From the NCBI GenBank assembly GCA_029242325.1, contig JAQWUD010000041.1, positions 1 to 32,680 on the forward strand: a stretch of DNA of 32,680 nucleotides. Direction: 5' to 3'. The notes under the pieces are model-generated. The model saw only the letters and a program-made list of their open reading frames with translations, made no database searches and was not told the origin of the DNA. Shown in pieces: positions 25,369-32,554 of the stretch (positions are counted from its first letter, which is position 1; every line of letters starts with the position of its first letter). The DNA comes from Luminiphilus sp. (GTDB lineage Bacteria; Pseudomonadota; Gammaproteobacteria; Pseudomonadales; Halieaceae). The position numbers and the translations under genes were made by a program.

Positions 25369-26793
25369 CTAGCGCTGATCGGTCGCTTCGATCAATTCGG
25401 CCAGCACCCTCATCGAAGCTTCAGTAGTATTTTTCAGGGTATTGCTGGCCGCCTGATGGATGATAGAGGAAGCCGCAAGACGGGCTGTCTCAGCCGCATA
25501 ATCAGCATCCTCAATGACACTCTTGCTTGCTTCAAGATTCACAGACGTCATTGTCAGGGAATCGACGGCGTGGAAGATTCGGTTGATCGTCGCTCCAAAC
25601 CCGGCCCTGTGGCTCAATAATGTATCGATCGCTTGGTCAACTGAAGCCAGGCTGTCAGTTGCCAACGCAAAGTCGAAAGTGGTCTCTGTCGACGTTGCAA
25701 CAATATTATCGACAAACAATTGCGCGCCAGCCGCCTTGCCGCCCGAAGCATCAAAAGTGCCACCCACAAAAACGAATCGATAGGTTCCAGGCTTTGATAC
25801 TGTGAGCGTCTCCGATTGCCAATTGGTTGTGGCTCCGGCTGCCGCTCCGGTGTCATTGAGCATTTCAACTGTCTCGCCGGTCGAAACATTTAGCAGGTAA
25901 GCGTAGACGTCATAGGCATCTCCGCCACCCTGAGCTCTCCAGTCAAACGAGAGGGAATCTCCAACCTTAAATGTCACTTGATCTTGGCTAATTAACGCTG
26001 GCCCCCGCACCGTGTCAAAACCCCCGCTCGTAGTAATTCCAGAACTGGTTAATCTCACGGATTGCGACCCTACACTCGCTTGCGCACTTGATGTCGTGAC
26101 CACCATATTCCCCGCGTTACTGGGGGTATTTTGATCGGTGCCCTTTGCTACCGGGTCAGAGGGGGTGACATGCCCTGCAATGGAATCGGTACCAAAAATA
26201 ATCACCCTCTCAACAATGTCCCAACCGGTGATGGAGTTTGAATCAGGCACGTCAACTTCGAAGTCGCCGTTTTTGAAGGAAACCGGCGTTTCAATTGTAT
26301 CTACCAATCTCGGCAAGGATACCGAGATCAGATCAGTGGTATCTGCACCCACAATGAACGGCGCTTCTCGATCCGTCATGAATAGAGGCTGTGCATTAAA
26401 TTCAGATTGCCTGGCCAAATCAGTCAAAGTAACTCGCAGCTGATCTATCTCACTTTGCAGAATCGCTTGCTCTGCGACGCCCTGAGTGCCGTTCATCTGT
26501 TGCACGTAAAGTTCTCGGATCCGTTGGTTTAATTTAACTAGCGAGTCCAGCGCGGCGTCGGCAGTCTGAATCAGGTTAATGCCGTCTAGCCCGTTTTCAA
26601 TACCCTGCTGGATACCCATGATGTGGGCTTGCATGCGAGACGCGATGGCCATTCCCGCAGCATCATCGGCAGCGCTATTGACACGTGCCCCAGACGACAA
26701 TCGCTCCATCGATTGATCAATTCCCCGTTGAGTTTTCACAAGTGCGCTCAGTGCCCTGCTAGCGCCCTCCGTTAGGTTACCCAAAGAGATCAT
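25369..26793 (-). CDS. Flagellin with a central jelly-roll-like insert
   Basis: A 474-aa protein from ATG 26793, which sits 7 nt after GGGTGA; an apparent upstream start at 26841 only reads through the leader. Residues 1-165 form the D0/D1 N-terminal flagellin helices (RLSSGARVNSAADDAAGMAI). Residues 375-474 form the matching C-terminal helices (DADYAAETARLAAS), although the last residues (LAELIEATDQR) differ from the usual flagellin end. The insert (about 175-365) opens with NGDFEVD...ITGW and closes with YRFVFVGGTFDASGGKAAG and FVDNI, a pattern of CBM4/9-like beta-sandwich domains. The filament surface may therefore bind carbohydrate; this is inference. No other flagellar structural gene lies nearby. 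A sigma-54-type promoter and an inverted repeat lie directly upstream. Confidence 0.92.
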   Translation of the reverse strand: MISLGNLTEGASRALSALVKTQRGIDQSMERLSSGARVNSAADDAAGMAIASRMQAHIMGIQQGIENGLDGINLIQTADAALDSLVKLNQRIRELYVQQMNGTQGVAEQAILQSEIDQLRVTLTDLARQSEFNAQPLFMTDREAPFIVGADTTDLISVSLPRLVDTIETPVSFKNGDFEVDVPDSNSITGWDIVERVIIFGTDSIAGHVTPSDPVAKGTDQNTPSNAGNMVVTTSSAQASVGSQSVRLTSSGITTSGGFDTVRGPALISQDQVTFKVGDSLSFDWRAQGGGDAYDVYAYLLNVSTGETVEMLNDTGAAAGATTNWQSETLTVSKPGTYRFVFVGGTFDASGGKAAGAQLFVDNIVATSTETTFDFALATDSLASVDQAIDTLLSHRAGFGATINRIFHAVDSLTMTSVNLEASKSVIEDADYAAETARLAASSIIHQAASNTLKNTTEASMRVLAELIEATDQR

Positions 26794-26798
26794 GTTTG

Positions 26799-26824
26799 TT
26801 TCACCCGCCGCATGGCGGGTGAAA
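26799..26824. repeat. Perfect 11-bp inverted repeat at the flagellin start
   Basis: TTTCACCCGCC (26799-26809) and GGCGGGTGAAA (26814-26824) are perfectly complementary with a 4-nt loop. On the flagellin strand the ribosome site GGGTGA (26806-26801) lies inside one arm. The ATG in the loop starts a 7-codon reading frame (26813-26790) whose TGA overlaps the flagellin ATG. If transcribed in full this would be a hairpin hiding the ribosome site. If the sigma-54 promoter is used, transcription would begin near 26814 and the repeat would act as DNA. Confidence 0.85.
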
Positions 26825-26840
26825 TGCAAAAATCGAGCCA
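26825..26840 (-). promoter_or_regulatory. Sigma-54 (RpoN) promoter of the flagellin gene
   Basis: On the minus strand the sequence reads TGGCTCGATTTTTGCA. It matches the sigma-54 consensus TGGCACG-N4-TTGCA at every consensus base but one, with exact -24/-12 spacing. The expected start of transcription is near 26814, giving a leader of about 20 nt before the flagellin ATG. Sigma-54 drives flagellin or other flagellar genes in Vibrio and Pseudomonas, usually with a FleQ/FlrC-type activator. No activator gene is in the window. Confidence 0.8.
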
Positions 26841-27208
26841 AATAAGGGTTACCTACCAGAAATCAATATCCATCTGGCAACGCGTCAGTCCCGAAACCAC
26901 AAAGACGCAGTGGATCGGCTACATTTTGCCGCCCATCGGGACATCCCACTGAGGCCAGCTGCGGAATAAAAGAACTCCTGCAGCAGAATCCCCTGATGAC
27001 CACCGGCATAGCCCATCATCCGATTGATACAGCTGATGCCAACCCAAGCGAAAAGCCGAAAAACTCAAGTCCTACTTTGGCGGCCACCAATAAAGAGTAA
27101 GCGATTGCTGTGATCACTATTCCTGCGGCTCTGAGCCTAGCTGGCTGGCTTGCCTGTCAACCCTTTATATCGCCTGATGAAAATGCCGCGCACCCAACCA
27201 TGGGAGGA
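26841..27208. other. Non-coding gap upstream of the flagellin promoter
   Basis: No convincing gene. The 368 bp between the sigma-54 promoter and the MotA-like gene could hold enhancer sites for an activator. A short hydrophobic frame with GTG start (27016-27117, minus, 33 codons) has a plausible AGGA site but is too weak to call. Nothing else recognisable was seen. Confidence 0.45.
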
Positions 27209-27964
27209 CTAGTTAACAACAACAATCAACAACGTCATCATGGAAACCACGGCTACCATTACTGACGCCGCAAAGAGCGGACCGAGGGGCAGCGATCCGT
27301 CGGCATCTGCCATACGATCGGGCACCCAAACCAGCCCCAGAACAGTCCCTAAAATGCCATATAATAGGCTGAGAAGAGCGAACGCCAAGGACGGCCCGAG
27401 CAGCTGCGGTGCATCCAATTGAGGTAAGGCACTAATCAGCCCTGCCAGATACCCAAGCCAAGCCAGCCCTAAAATCTTTCTCGCCCAACCATTCGACGGG
27501 ATACTTGAGAAGTATCGGCCTGCTAGAAGCAATAGGATACACCCCGCGATCATGAGCATAAGTGCCTGTGGGAACCAAAACACGTCAGGGCTGCCAGGAA
27601 CAAGAGACACCATCACCCAACCCAACATCGCTGCAACCCCCGCAGTACTCGCGAGTTTGATGCCCGGTGAAGAATCGACTGACAGGGGTTGATCGTGCGC
27701 ATCGGACAGCAGGAGTCGCACTGTGCCGACGTACAACAATGCCATCAGGGCAACGGCTGCCGCAGGCGCAATACCCGAAGGGTCTGCCAACGCCGCCAGC
27801 ATACTGATTACCCCAATCAGCAGACCCAACAGTCCAACAGGCAGCGAAGTTTCCCAGACAAGTCTCAAGCAAGATTTATTGAACCGACCGGCCAGCGCGA
27901 TCGACATCAGCATGCCCAGAATAAACAGCAGCGTTTTTGCATCCAGTATTGAATCTAAGGACAT
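27209..27964 (-). CDS. Internally duplicated MotA-like membrane protein
   Basis: A 251-aa protein with about eight membrane segments and almost no soluble part. Residues 24-86 and 147-211 align to each other: LAGRF / LAGRY, then GLLIGVISMLAALADPSGIAP / GYLAGLISALPQLDAPQLLGP, then AAAVALMALLYVG / SLAFALLSLLYGI. Each copy resembles the TM3-TM4 segment of MotA/PomA stator proteins (G-x-x-G-x-I-x-x-L-x-D-P-x-x-I-G-P-x-x-A-x-A-L-x-x-x-L-Y-G). The large cytoplasmic loop that contacts the rotor in MotA is missing, so it should not be a normal motor stator. No MotB partner is seen. It lies upstream of the orphan flagellin in the same direction, with the unknown 165-aa gene before it. Function unknown; the homology is my reading and needs a profile search. 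Confidence 0.75.
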   Translation of the reverse strand: MSLDSILDAKTLLFILGMLMSIALAGRFNKSCLRLVWETSLPVGLLGLLIGVISMLAALADPSGIAPAAAVALMALLYVGTVRLLLSDAHDQPLSVDSSPGIKLASTAGVAAMLGWVMVSLVPGSPDVFWFPQALMLMIAGCILLLLAGRYFSSIPSNGWARKILGLAWLGYLAGLISALPQLDAPQLLGPSLAFALLSLLYGILGTVLGLVWVPDRMADADGSLPLGPLFAASVMVAVVSMMTLLIVVVN

Positions 27965-28076
27965 GACGACCCCCTCATTAGCACTCGCACCGGCGCTCTG
28001 TGAAATTTCCTCACCTCCGTCTCGGCAGGCTGTGCGTAAGCTCGCTTTATCTACTTATCGACCGCCCCCGGCACCG

Positions 28077-28108
28077 CTGCACTAGCTGCACTAGCTGCAC
28101 TAGCTGCA
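28077..28108. repeat. Short tandem repeat, 9-bp unit CTGCACTAG, about 3.5 copies
   Basis: Three exact copies of CTGCACTAG run from 28077 to 28103, followed by a partial CTGCA. The array lies just outside the 3' end of the 165-aa unknown gene, in the gap before the MotA-like gene. Slippage during replication could change its length. No regulatory role is evident. Confidence 0.9.
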
Positions 28109-28120
28109 AAAAGCAGATGG

Positions 28121-28618
28121 TCAAACCGCTACGTATCGATCAAGCCCGGCATCGTATTGCCAGTCAGACTTATCCCCTTCTTCGGGAGGGCTTTTGGGCC
28201 TGGCCTGATCAACGGCTATTTCATGGAACTGGGTTGCCAACTCCGAGCCTCGATCGCCCGAAAAACTTTCCACCATGGCTTTCATTTCCTGCAGGGCGCC
28301 GACTAGCGCTGAAGCGGGGATCACGGCATGGTCACTGCCCGGTACGATTTCCAACTTCTCCTTACCCACGCTTAACCACAAAATGACCTCCTCCTGAAGA
28401 AGGTTGTCCATACTCGGCGTCGTTTCGCCTCCCTCCGCAACTGCCTGATTGGTTACTGCCCAATTCATACTCGGCGAAGGATCGGCTGCGGCCTCGCCAC
28501 GAACATAGCGCGCCTCTGCGTCGAGCAAGGATTGCTCTAAGCCTTTGAGTGTTAACTCGTGCATAGCCGCGAAAATGCCATCACCCAGATTGGTGGAGCC
28601 CTCAGTGCCATCTGACAT
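28121..28618 (-). CDS. Hypothetical acidic 165-aa protein
   Basis: I do not recognise this protein. ATG 28618 is preferred because AGGA lies 7 nt upstream; ATG 28651 would add 11 residues but its AGGAG is only 2 nt away. The protein is soluble and acidic. Its N-terminal segment NLGDGIFAAMHELTLKGLEQ is helical and suggests a short amphipathic or coiled region. The middle is low-complexity, followed by a compact core (VILWLSVGKEKLEIVPG ... ASALVGALQEMKAMVES) and a charged tail ending in YDAGLDRYVAV. It lies 156 bp upstream of the MotA-like gene in the same direction and may belong with the flagellin group. Confidence 0.65.
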   Translation of the reverse strand: MSDGTEGSTNLGDGIFAAMHELTLKGLEQSLLDAEARYVRGEAAADPSPSMNWAVTNQAVAEGGETTPSMDNLLQEEVILWLSVGKEKLEIVPGSDHAVIPASALVGALQEMKAMVESFSGDRGSELATQFHEIAVDQARPKSPPEEGDKSDWQYDAGLDRYVAV

Positions 28619-28905
28619 GCCCAATTCCTCTCTTTCTGTTGCAAGCGCCATGGCTCCTATGCGACTTAGTGCCGCCAGCCATTTGCTCTTGAGCTTACCC
28701 TGACACGGACAGAAAATCGCGTTAAAAATTTGCCCTTCCCACCACCTACAATCACCCCTTCACATAATGGGCTGGGTGTTGTGATTCCGCATCAGATCAC
28801 GGCAATGCCTCGATATACGTTCCGTTATTTCTTAGCTCGGGCTACACTCAGCCGGACAGTGAGTCGCTGGTATCACCCTCATCTCAACCTGCGGGTATCG
28901 TAAGC

Positions 28906-29934
28906 ATGACGGCATTTGGGATAGTGATGGAAGCCAGTCCGGGCAATACGGCAGGGCTGGCAAAGGAAATTGAGCGGCTGGGATTCGACGCCCTACTCTG
29001 CCCCGATACGCAAAATCTCTCCCCGGACCCCATTGGGCAGCTGTGTTTGGCTGGTGCAGCCACGCAATCTCTTTTGGTCGGCACGGGTGTCACCAACCCC
29101 ATCACCCGCGATCCCGCGGTGCTGGCGTGTTCTCTCGCCTCGCTGGCTGCGGAAACAGATGGGCGCGCAATCTGCGGCATTGGCCGCGGCGATTCCAGTC
29201 TGGCGCATATTGGAAAAGGCAACGGGTCTACTGCACAACTCAGAACCTTTATTCAGAGGCTACGCGCGTATCTGAATGGCGAGCCCGTTGATCGGGACGG
29301 CCACTCGTCACAACTGCGCTGGCTCGATTCCTACGACTGTCATCCTGTGCCGATCGATATTGCCTGCACGGGTCCAAAAACAATTCAAATGGCGGTCGAA
29401 GTCGGTGACCGCATCTCCTTTGCAGTGGGCAGCGCACCGGAGCGGCTCCAGTGGGCAATCGATACGGCGGAAGCGCATCTGAAAAAGATCAATCGCCCCC
29501 GCAACTCCATCCAACTGGGTGCCTACATCAACTTGGTGTGTGATAAAGACGAGAAAACCGCCCTGTCTTTGGGCACACTGATCGCGGGGATGGTGGCGCA
29601 CTTCGCCGGACTCAAACACGCGCCCACCGAACACCTACCCCATCAGCTCCGGACCGTCGCTGAGCACATGCAGTCGCAGTACGATATGGAGCGCCATGCT
29701 CAGGACGAGGGCGCTCATCTCGCGTTAATCGATGAAGCTTTCGTCGACTGGTTTTCCATCTGTGGACCACCGGAGAAGTGCATTGAACGATTACAGCCAC
29801 TTCTGGACATGGGGCTGGAGCACATTTACCAACTCGGTGGCACCCCGGTCGCGCATCCACACGCCGCTCGGCAGATCGCGATGGTGGAACAGGCGCAATT
29901 GTTTGCAACCGATGTGATTCCGCACTGCCGCTGA
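28906..29934 (+). CDS. LLM-class flavin-dependent oxidoreductase (luciferase-like)
   Basis: A 342-aa TIM-barrel protein of the bacterial luciferase / F420-dependent reductase superfamily. It has GFDALLCPDTQN near the N-terminus, LLVGTGVTNPITRDP (strand 3 with the non-prolyl cis-peptide region), and AICGIGRGDSSLAHIGK, typical of Mer-like members. The middle reads IDIACTGPKTIQMAVEVGD, and the C-terminus has SICGPPEKCIERLQPLLDMGLEHIYQLGG. Whether the cofactor is FMN or F420 cannot be decided from sequence alone. ATG 28906 has only a weak ribosome site. A spinster-like MFS gene follows 37 bp later and is probably cotranscribed. Confidence 0.92.
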   Translation: MTAFGIVMEASPGNTAGLAKEIERLGFDALLCPDTQNLSPDPIGQLCLAGAATQSLLVGTGVTNPITRDPAVLACSLASLAAETDGRAICGIGRGDSSLAHIGKGNGSTAQLRTFIQRLRAYLNGEPVDRDGHSSQLRWLDSYDCHPVPIDIACTGPKTIQMAVEVGDRISFAVGSAPERLQWAIDTAEAHLKKINRPRNSIQLGAYINLVCDKDEKTALSLGTLIAGMVAHFAGLKHAPTEHLPHQLRTVAEHMQSQYDMERHAQDEGAHLALIDEAFVDWFSICGPPEKCIERLQPLLDMGLEHIYQLGGTPVAHPHAARQIAMVEQAQLFATDVIPHCR

Positions 29935-29971
29935 TGACCTGTCATTTTGAGGCGCGCAGCGCCATTTCGCG

Positions 29972-31303
29972 ATGCGGGTTCTCGCCGTGACTGATCAGTC
30001 TCAAAAGCAAAAAGGTGACCTCTACCGCTGGTACGTGGTCGGCGTATTGACCTTCGCTTACCTCGTTTCATTTCTGGACCGTCAGATCCTCGCGCTGATG
30101 GTCGGGCCCATCCAAGAGGATCTGATGCTGTCCGACACGCAGATGAGCTTGCTAATGGGCCTCGCGTTCTCGATTTTTTACATATTCATGGCCGTACCGC
30201 TCGGGCGACTCGCCGACAACAGCGTGCGGCGCAACATTATCGTCGGGGGTGTCACCCTTTGGAGCCTGATGACGGCGGCTTGCGGACTCGCTGGGAGCTA
30301 TTGGCACTTGTTCCTCGCCAGAATGGGTGTGGGCGTGGGTGAAGCGAGCCTGACACCCAGCGCCACCTCGATGATTGCCGACTATTTCCCTTCAGGTGCC
30401 CGCGGCAAGGCGTTGGCCACCTATAACGCTGGCGTGTCACTAGGCACAGGTTTCGCCATGGTCTTCGGCGGGATGGTGATCACCTACGTGAGCACCAGCG
30501 AACGGCATGTGCTGCCGGTGGTGGGTGGCGTCGCGGCCTGGCAGTACGTCTTTTTTCTGGTCGCCCTGCCGGGTCTGTTGGTGGTGTTACTGATGCTGAC
30601 TGTGCGCGAACCGGCGCGGCAAGAAACCAGTTTGGCAGCTCAGAATCTGACTTTCCGGGACGTGCTGACCTACCTGTATGGCAGAAGGAGGATGTACGTG
30701 CCGCTATTTCTCGGCATGTCGGTAAATACCATCGTGGGCTATGCGCTGTTCTCCTGGATACCCACCAGTTTCGCGCGCGTTCACGGCTGGACCATGGGTG
30801 ATATTGGCCTCGGATACGGCCTCATCATTTTGGCGACCGGGCCGCTGGGAGTCTTCATTGCGGGGAGTCTGATCGACAAGCTACACCGCGCGGGGCAACA
30901 AAACGCTGAACTCAAAGTGGCACTGCTGAGCATCGCGATCTGCCTTCCAGGCGTCGTATATCTCCCGCTCGCAGCCACTGGCCAAGCGGCGTTAATGGCC
31001 ATGATCCCGGCCAGTATCGGCCCAGCCATGACCACCGCCTCGGGTTCCATCGCGGTCATTAATGTGACCCCCAACCAGATCCGGGGGCAGACCATGGCAC
31101 TGTATCTACTGACGATCTCATTGCTTGGCCTGTCACTGGGCCCTACCGCCGTCGCGCTGTTGACTGACTTTGTGTTCAGAGACCCAGCGATGATTGACTG
31201 GTCCATCAGCTGCGTGGTGATCGCTTCATCGCTGTTTTCCGCCATTATGCTCTGGCAGTGTCTCGATCCGTTCGCAGAGGGTGTTCGGAACGCGGTAGAC
31301 TAA
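29972..31303 (+). CDS. MFS transporter, spinster-like
   Basis: A 443-aa inner-membrane carrier with about 12 membrane segments. TM1 has LVSFLDRQILALMVGPIQ. The TM2-TM3 loop has motif A variant GRLADNSVRR, and TM4 has GVGEASLTPSATSMIADYFP. These are the same landmarks as in the carrier at 1704-3032, so the two are paralogues of one MFS branch. ATG 29972 is used; GTG 29987 is a shorter alternative. The partner gene upstream is an LLM flavoenzyme, suggesting transport linked to breakdown or detoxification of a small organic molecule. The substrate is unknown. Confidence 0.92.
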   Translation: MRVLAVTDQSQKQKGDLYRWYVVGVLTFAYLVSFLDRQILALMVGPIQEDLMLSDTQMSLLMGLAFSIFYIFMAVPLGRLADNSVRRNIIVGGVTLWSLMTAACGLAGSYWHLFLARMGVGVGEASLTPSATSMIADYFPSGARGKALATYNAGVSLGTGFAMVFGGMVITYVSTSERHVLPVVGGVAAWQYVFFLVALPGLLVVLLMLTVREPARQETSLAAQNLTFRDVLTYLYGRRRMYVPLFLGMSVNTIVGYALFSWIPTSFARVHGWTMGDIGLGYGLIILATGPLGVFIAGSLIDKLHRAGQQNAELKVALLSIAICLPGVVYLPLAATGQAALMAMIPASIGPAMTTASGSIAVINVTPNQIRGQTMALYLLTISLLGLSLGPTAVALLTDFVFRDPAMIDWSISCVVIASSLFSAIMLWQCLDPFAEGVRNAVD

Positions 31304-31346
31304 GGGAAGCCTCATTGATGATCACCGTAACGGCATTGCTGACGAC

Positions 31347-31847
31347 GTGAGCACACTTTCGCAACTACTACAGTCTCGTTGGTATTGGCTGACTATTGCC
31401 CTGTTTGGTATCGCACTGCTCAGTGTGGCACTTTACTATCAGTACGCGTTGGGCGATGAGCCCTGTCAGGTCTGTATTCACGCGCGACTCTGGGTAGTCG
31501 CCTTCTCTTTAATTGCTCTCATCATGCTGATCGCACCGCAGATCAAGATGCTGCGCGTTCTCGGAAACGGTGGTGTTTTGATCGCTGGTATAGGCCTCAC
31601 CGAGCGCGCCCGATACCTGTATCGGCTCGAGAATGGCATTGGGGATGGCAGCTGCCAGTTTCAACTCGGTATGCCGGACTGGTTTGCCGTTGATCGTTGG
31701 ATGCCCTGGCTCTTTGAGGTACGCAATCTCTGCTCTTTCACCCCAGAGATGCTGTTCGGCGTCAGCATGGCGGAAAGCCTGATGGCATCGGCCATTGGCA
31801 TCTCGTTCTTGGCGATCCTCGCGCTCACTGGAGACCTGAGAAAGTGA
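31347..31847 (+). CDS. Disulfide bond formation protein B (DsbB) family
   Basis: A 166-aa protein with four membrane segments. The first periplasmic loop has CQVC (Cys40, Cys43) and the second holds Cys103 and Cys129. These are the two redox pairs by which DsbB takes electrons from DsbA and passes them to quinone. The arrangement LGDEPCQVCIHARLWV after TM1 matches the family. The start is GTG 31347. A 10-codon frame (ATG 31318) ends across this GTG and may couple its translation. The broken FkbM gene starts within its stop codon (GTGA, 31844-31847). Confidence 0.88.
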   Translation: MSTLSQLLQSRWYWLTIALFGIALLSVALYYQYALGDEPCQVCIHARLWVVAFSLIALIMLIAPQIKMLRVLGNGGVLIAGIGLTERARYLYRLENGIGDGSCQFQLGMPDWFAVDRWMPWLFEVRNLCSFTPEMLFGVSMAESLMASAIGISFLAILALTGDLRK

Positions 31848-31914
31848 GTTTCAACAGCTACAGACAGAAAATTGCCGACTTCGAGGAAGTGTCTATGGCC
31901 AAGGCCTTCCTGAT

Positions 31915-32445
31915 GTGCTCGAAAAAAAAGCAGCTCACTTGAAGCAACAGTCGGCTGATGCGCAACGCCCCCTTTTCGTTGATTGTGGTGTCAACGAAGG
32001 CTCCGTGATGAATCGTTATACCAAAGCACTACCTCGATTTTCTTTTATTGGCTTCGAGATTCAGGAAGAGCTGATCGAGAGAGCTACGACCGCGAATCCG
32101 GATGCCGAAATCCGACATCAAGCTGTGGCGACTGCCGATGGACCCATCGATATTTATTTGCCCCGCGCTATGGGGACTAATTTCATTGGCGGCTCAACGA
32201 CTGAAAAGGGAAAGGTGACGGGAAAGAATTTTCTAGAGCAGCGCTCCGTTGATGGCATAGATCTCTGGCGTTTTCTTTCTGACAAGCGTCACAGTGGCTA
32301 CGACTTCGTCGCGGTAAAGCTCAATGTCGAAGGCACAGAATACAGACTGATTGACGCTCTTTACGCGCGATGGAGAGAATCTGGGGAGGCGCTAGTCGAC
32401 TACCTGTTAATCGAGTTCCATGAAGACCTGCTGCCCGAGGGGTGA
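31915..32445 (+). CDS. FkbM-family methyltransferase, probably a broken gene
   Basis: The 176-aa open frame has the SAM-binding start PLFVDCGVNEGSVMNRY, the FIGFEIQ strand and VAVKLNVEGTEYRLIDAL, all typical of FkbM-type methyltransferases. The frame seems damaged at both ends. Its GTG 31915 has no ribosome site. A better-placed start, ATG 31895 after GAGGAAG, or GTG 31844 coupled to dsbB, lies in another frame and joins this one only through a -1 shift at the A8 run 31922-31929. At the 3' end, after TGA 32443-32445, the same frame continues to TAA 32506-32508 as DAHHYDSMLSEMKVHVSRWL, which looks like the normal C-terminus. The likely full gene is 31844 or 31895 to 32508. Decay is the simplest reading. 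Confidence 0.75.
   Translation: MLEKKAAHLKQQSADAQRPLFVDCGVNEGSVMNRYTKALPRFSFIGFEIQEELIERATTANPDAEIRHQAVATADGPIDIYLPRAMGTNFIGGSTTEKGKVTGKNFLEQRSVDGIDLWRFLSDKRHSGYDFVAVKLNVEGTEYRLIDALYARWRESGEALVDYLLIEFHEDLLPEG
31922..31930 (+). other. A8 run with dnaX-like slippery heptamer A AAA AAG
   Basis: In the frame that starts at 31844 or 31895 the codons are TCG AAA AAA AAG, so A_AAA_AAG (31924-31930) is phased exactly as in the E. coli dnaX frameshift site. A -1 slip leads straight into the FkbM frame (GCA GCT CAC). Without the slip, translation ends at TGA 31940-31942. No clear downstream stem-loop was seen. It may be an ordinary indel in a homopolymer. Confidence 0.6.
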
Positions 32446-32554
32446 GACGCCCATCATTACGACAGTATGCTTTCGGAGATGAAGGTTCACGTCAGCCGCT
32501 GGCTGTAAGGCACCGGTATCAAATAGCTGCATCGACATCACAGCGGCGCTGCCC

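Noticed and set aside
26794-26841. Flagellin start at 26841 with 16 extra residues
   Set aside because: The extra residues translate the inverted repeat and promoter; the ATG at 26793 has a good ribosome site and begins the normal flagellin N-terminus.
27016-27117. GTG-started hydrophobic 33-codon frame (minus) upstream of the flagellin
   Set aside because: It has an AGGA site and a hydrophobic helix, but it is very short, uses GTG and has no independent support; kept only as a note in the gap entry.
28000-28386. Plus-strand frame containing Cys-Thr-Ser repeats
   Set aside because: The repeats are just translation of the 9-bp tandem repeat, and the frame runs antisense through the 165-aa gene.
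32443-32445. TGA in the FkbM gene as a selenocysteine codon
   Set aside because: No SECIS-like stem-loop visible just downstream, no known selenoprotein in this family, and the gene has a second lesion; nonsense mutation is simpler.
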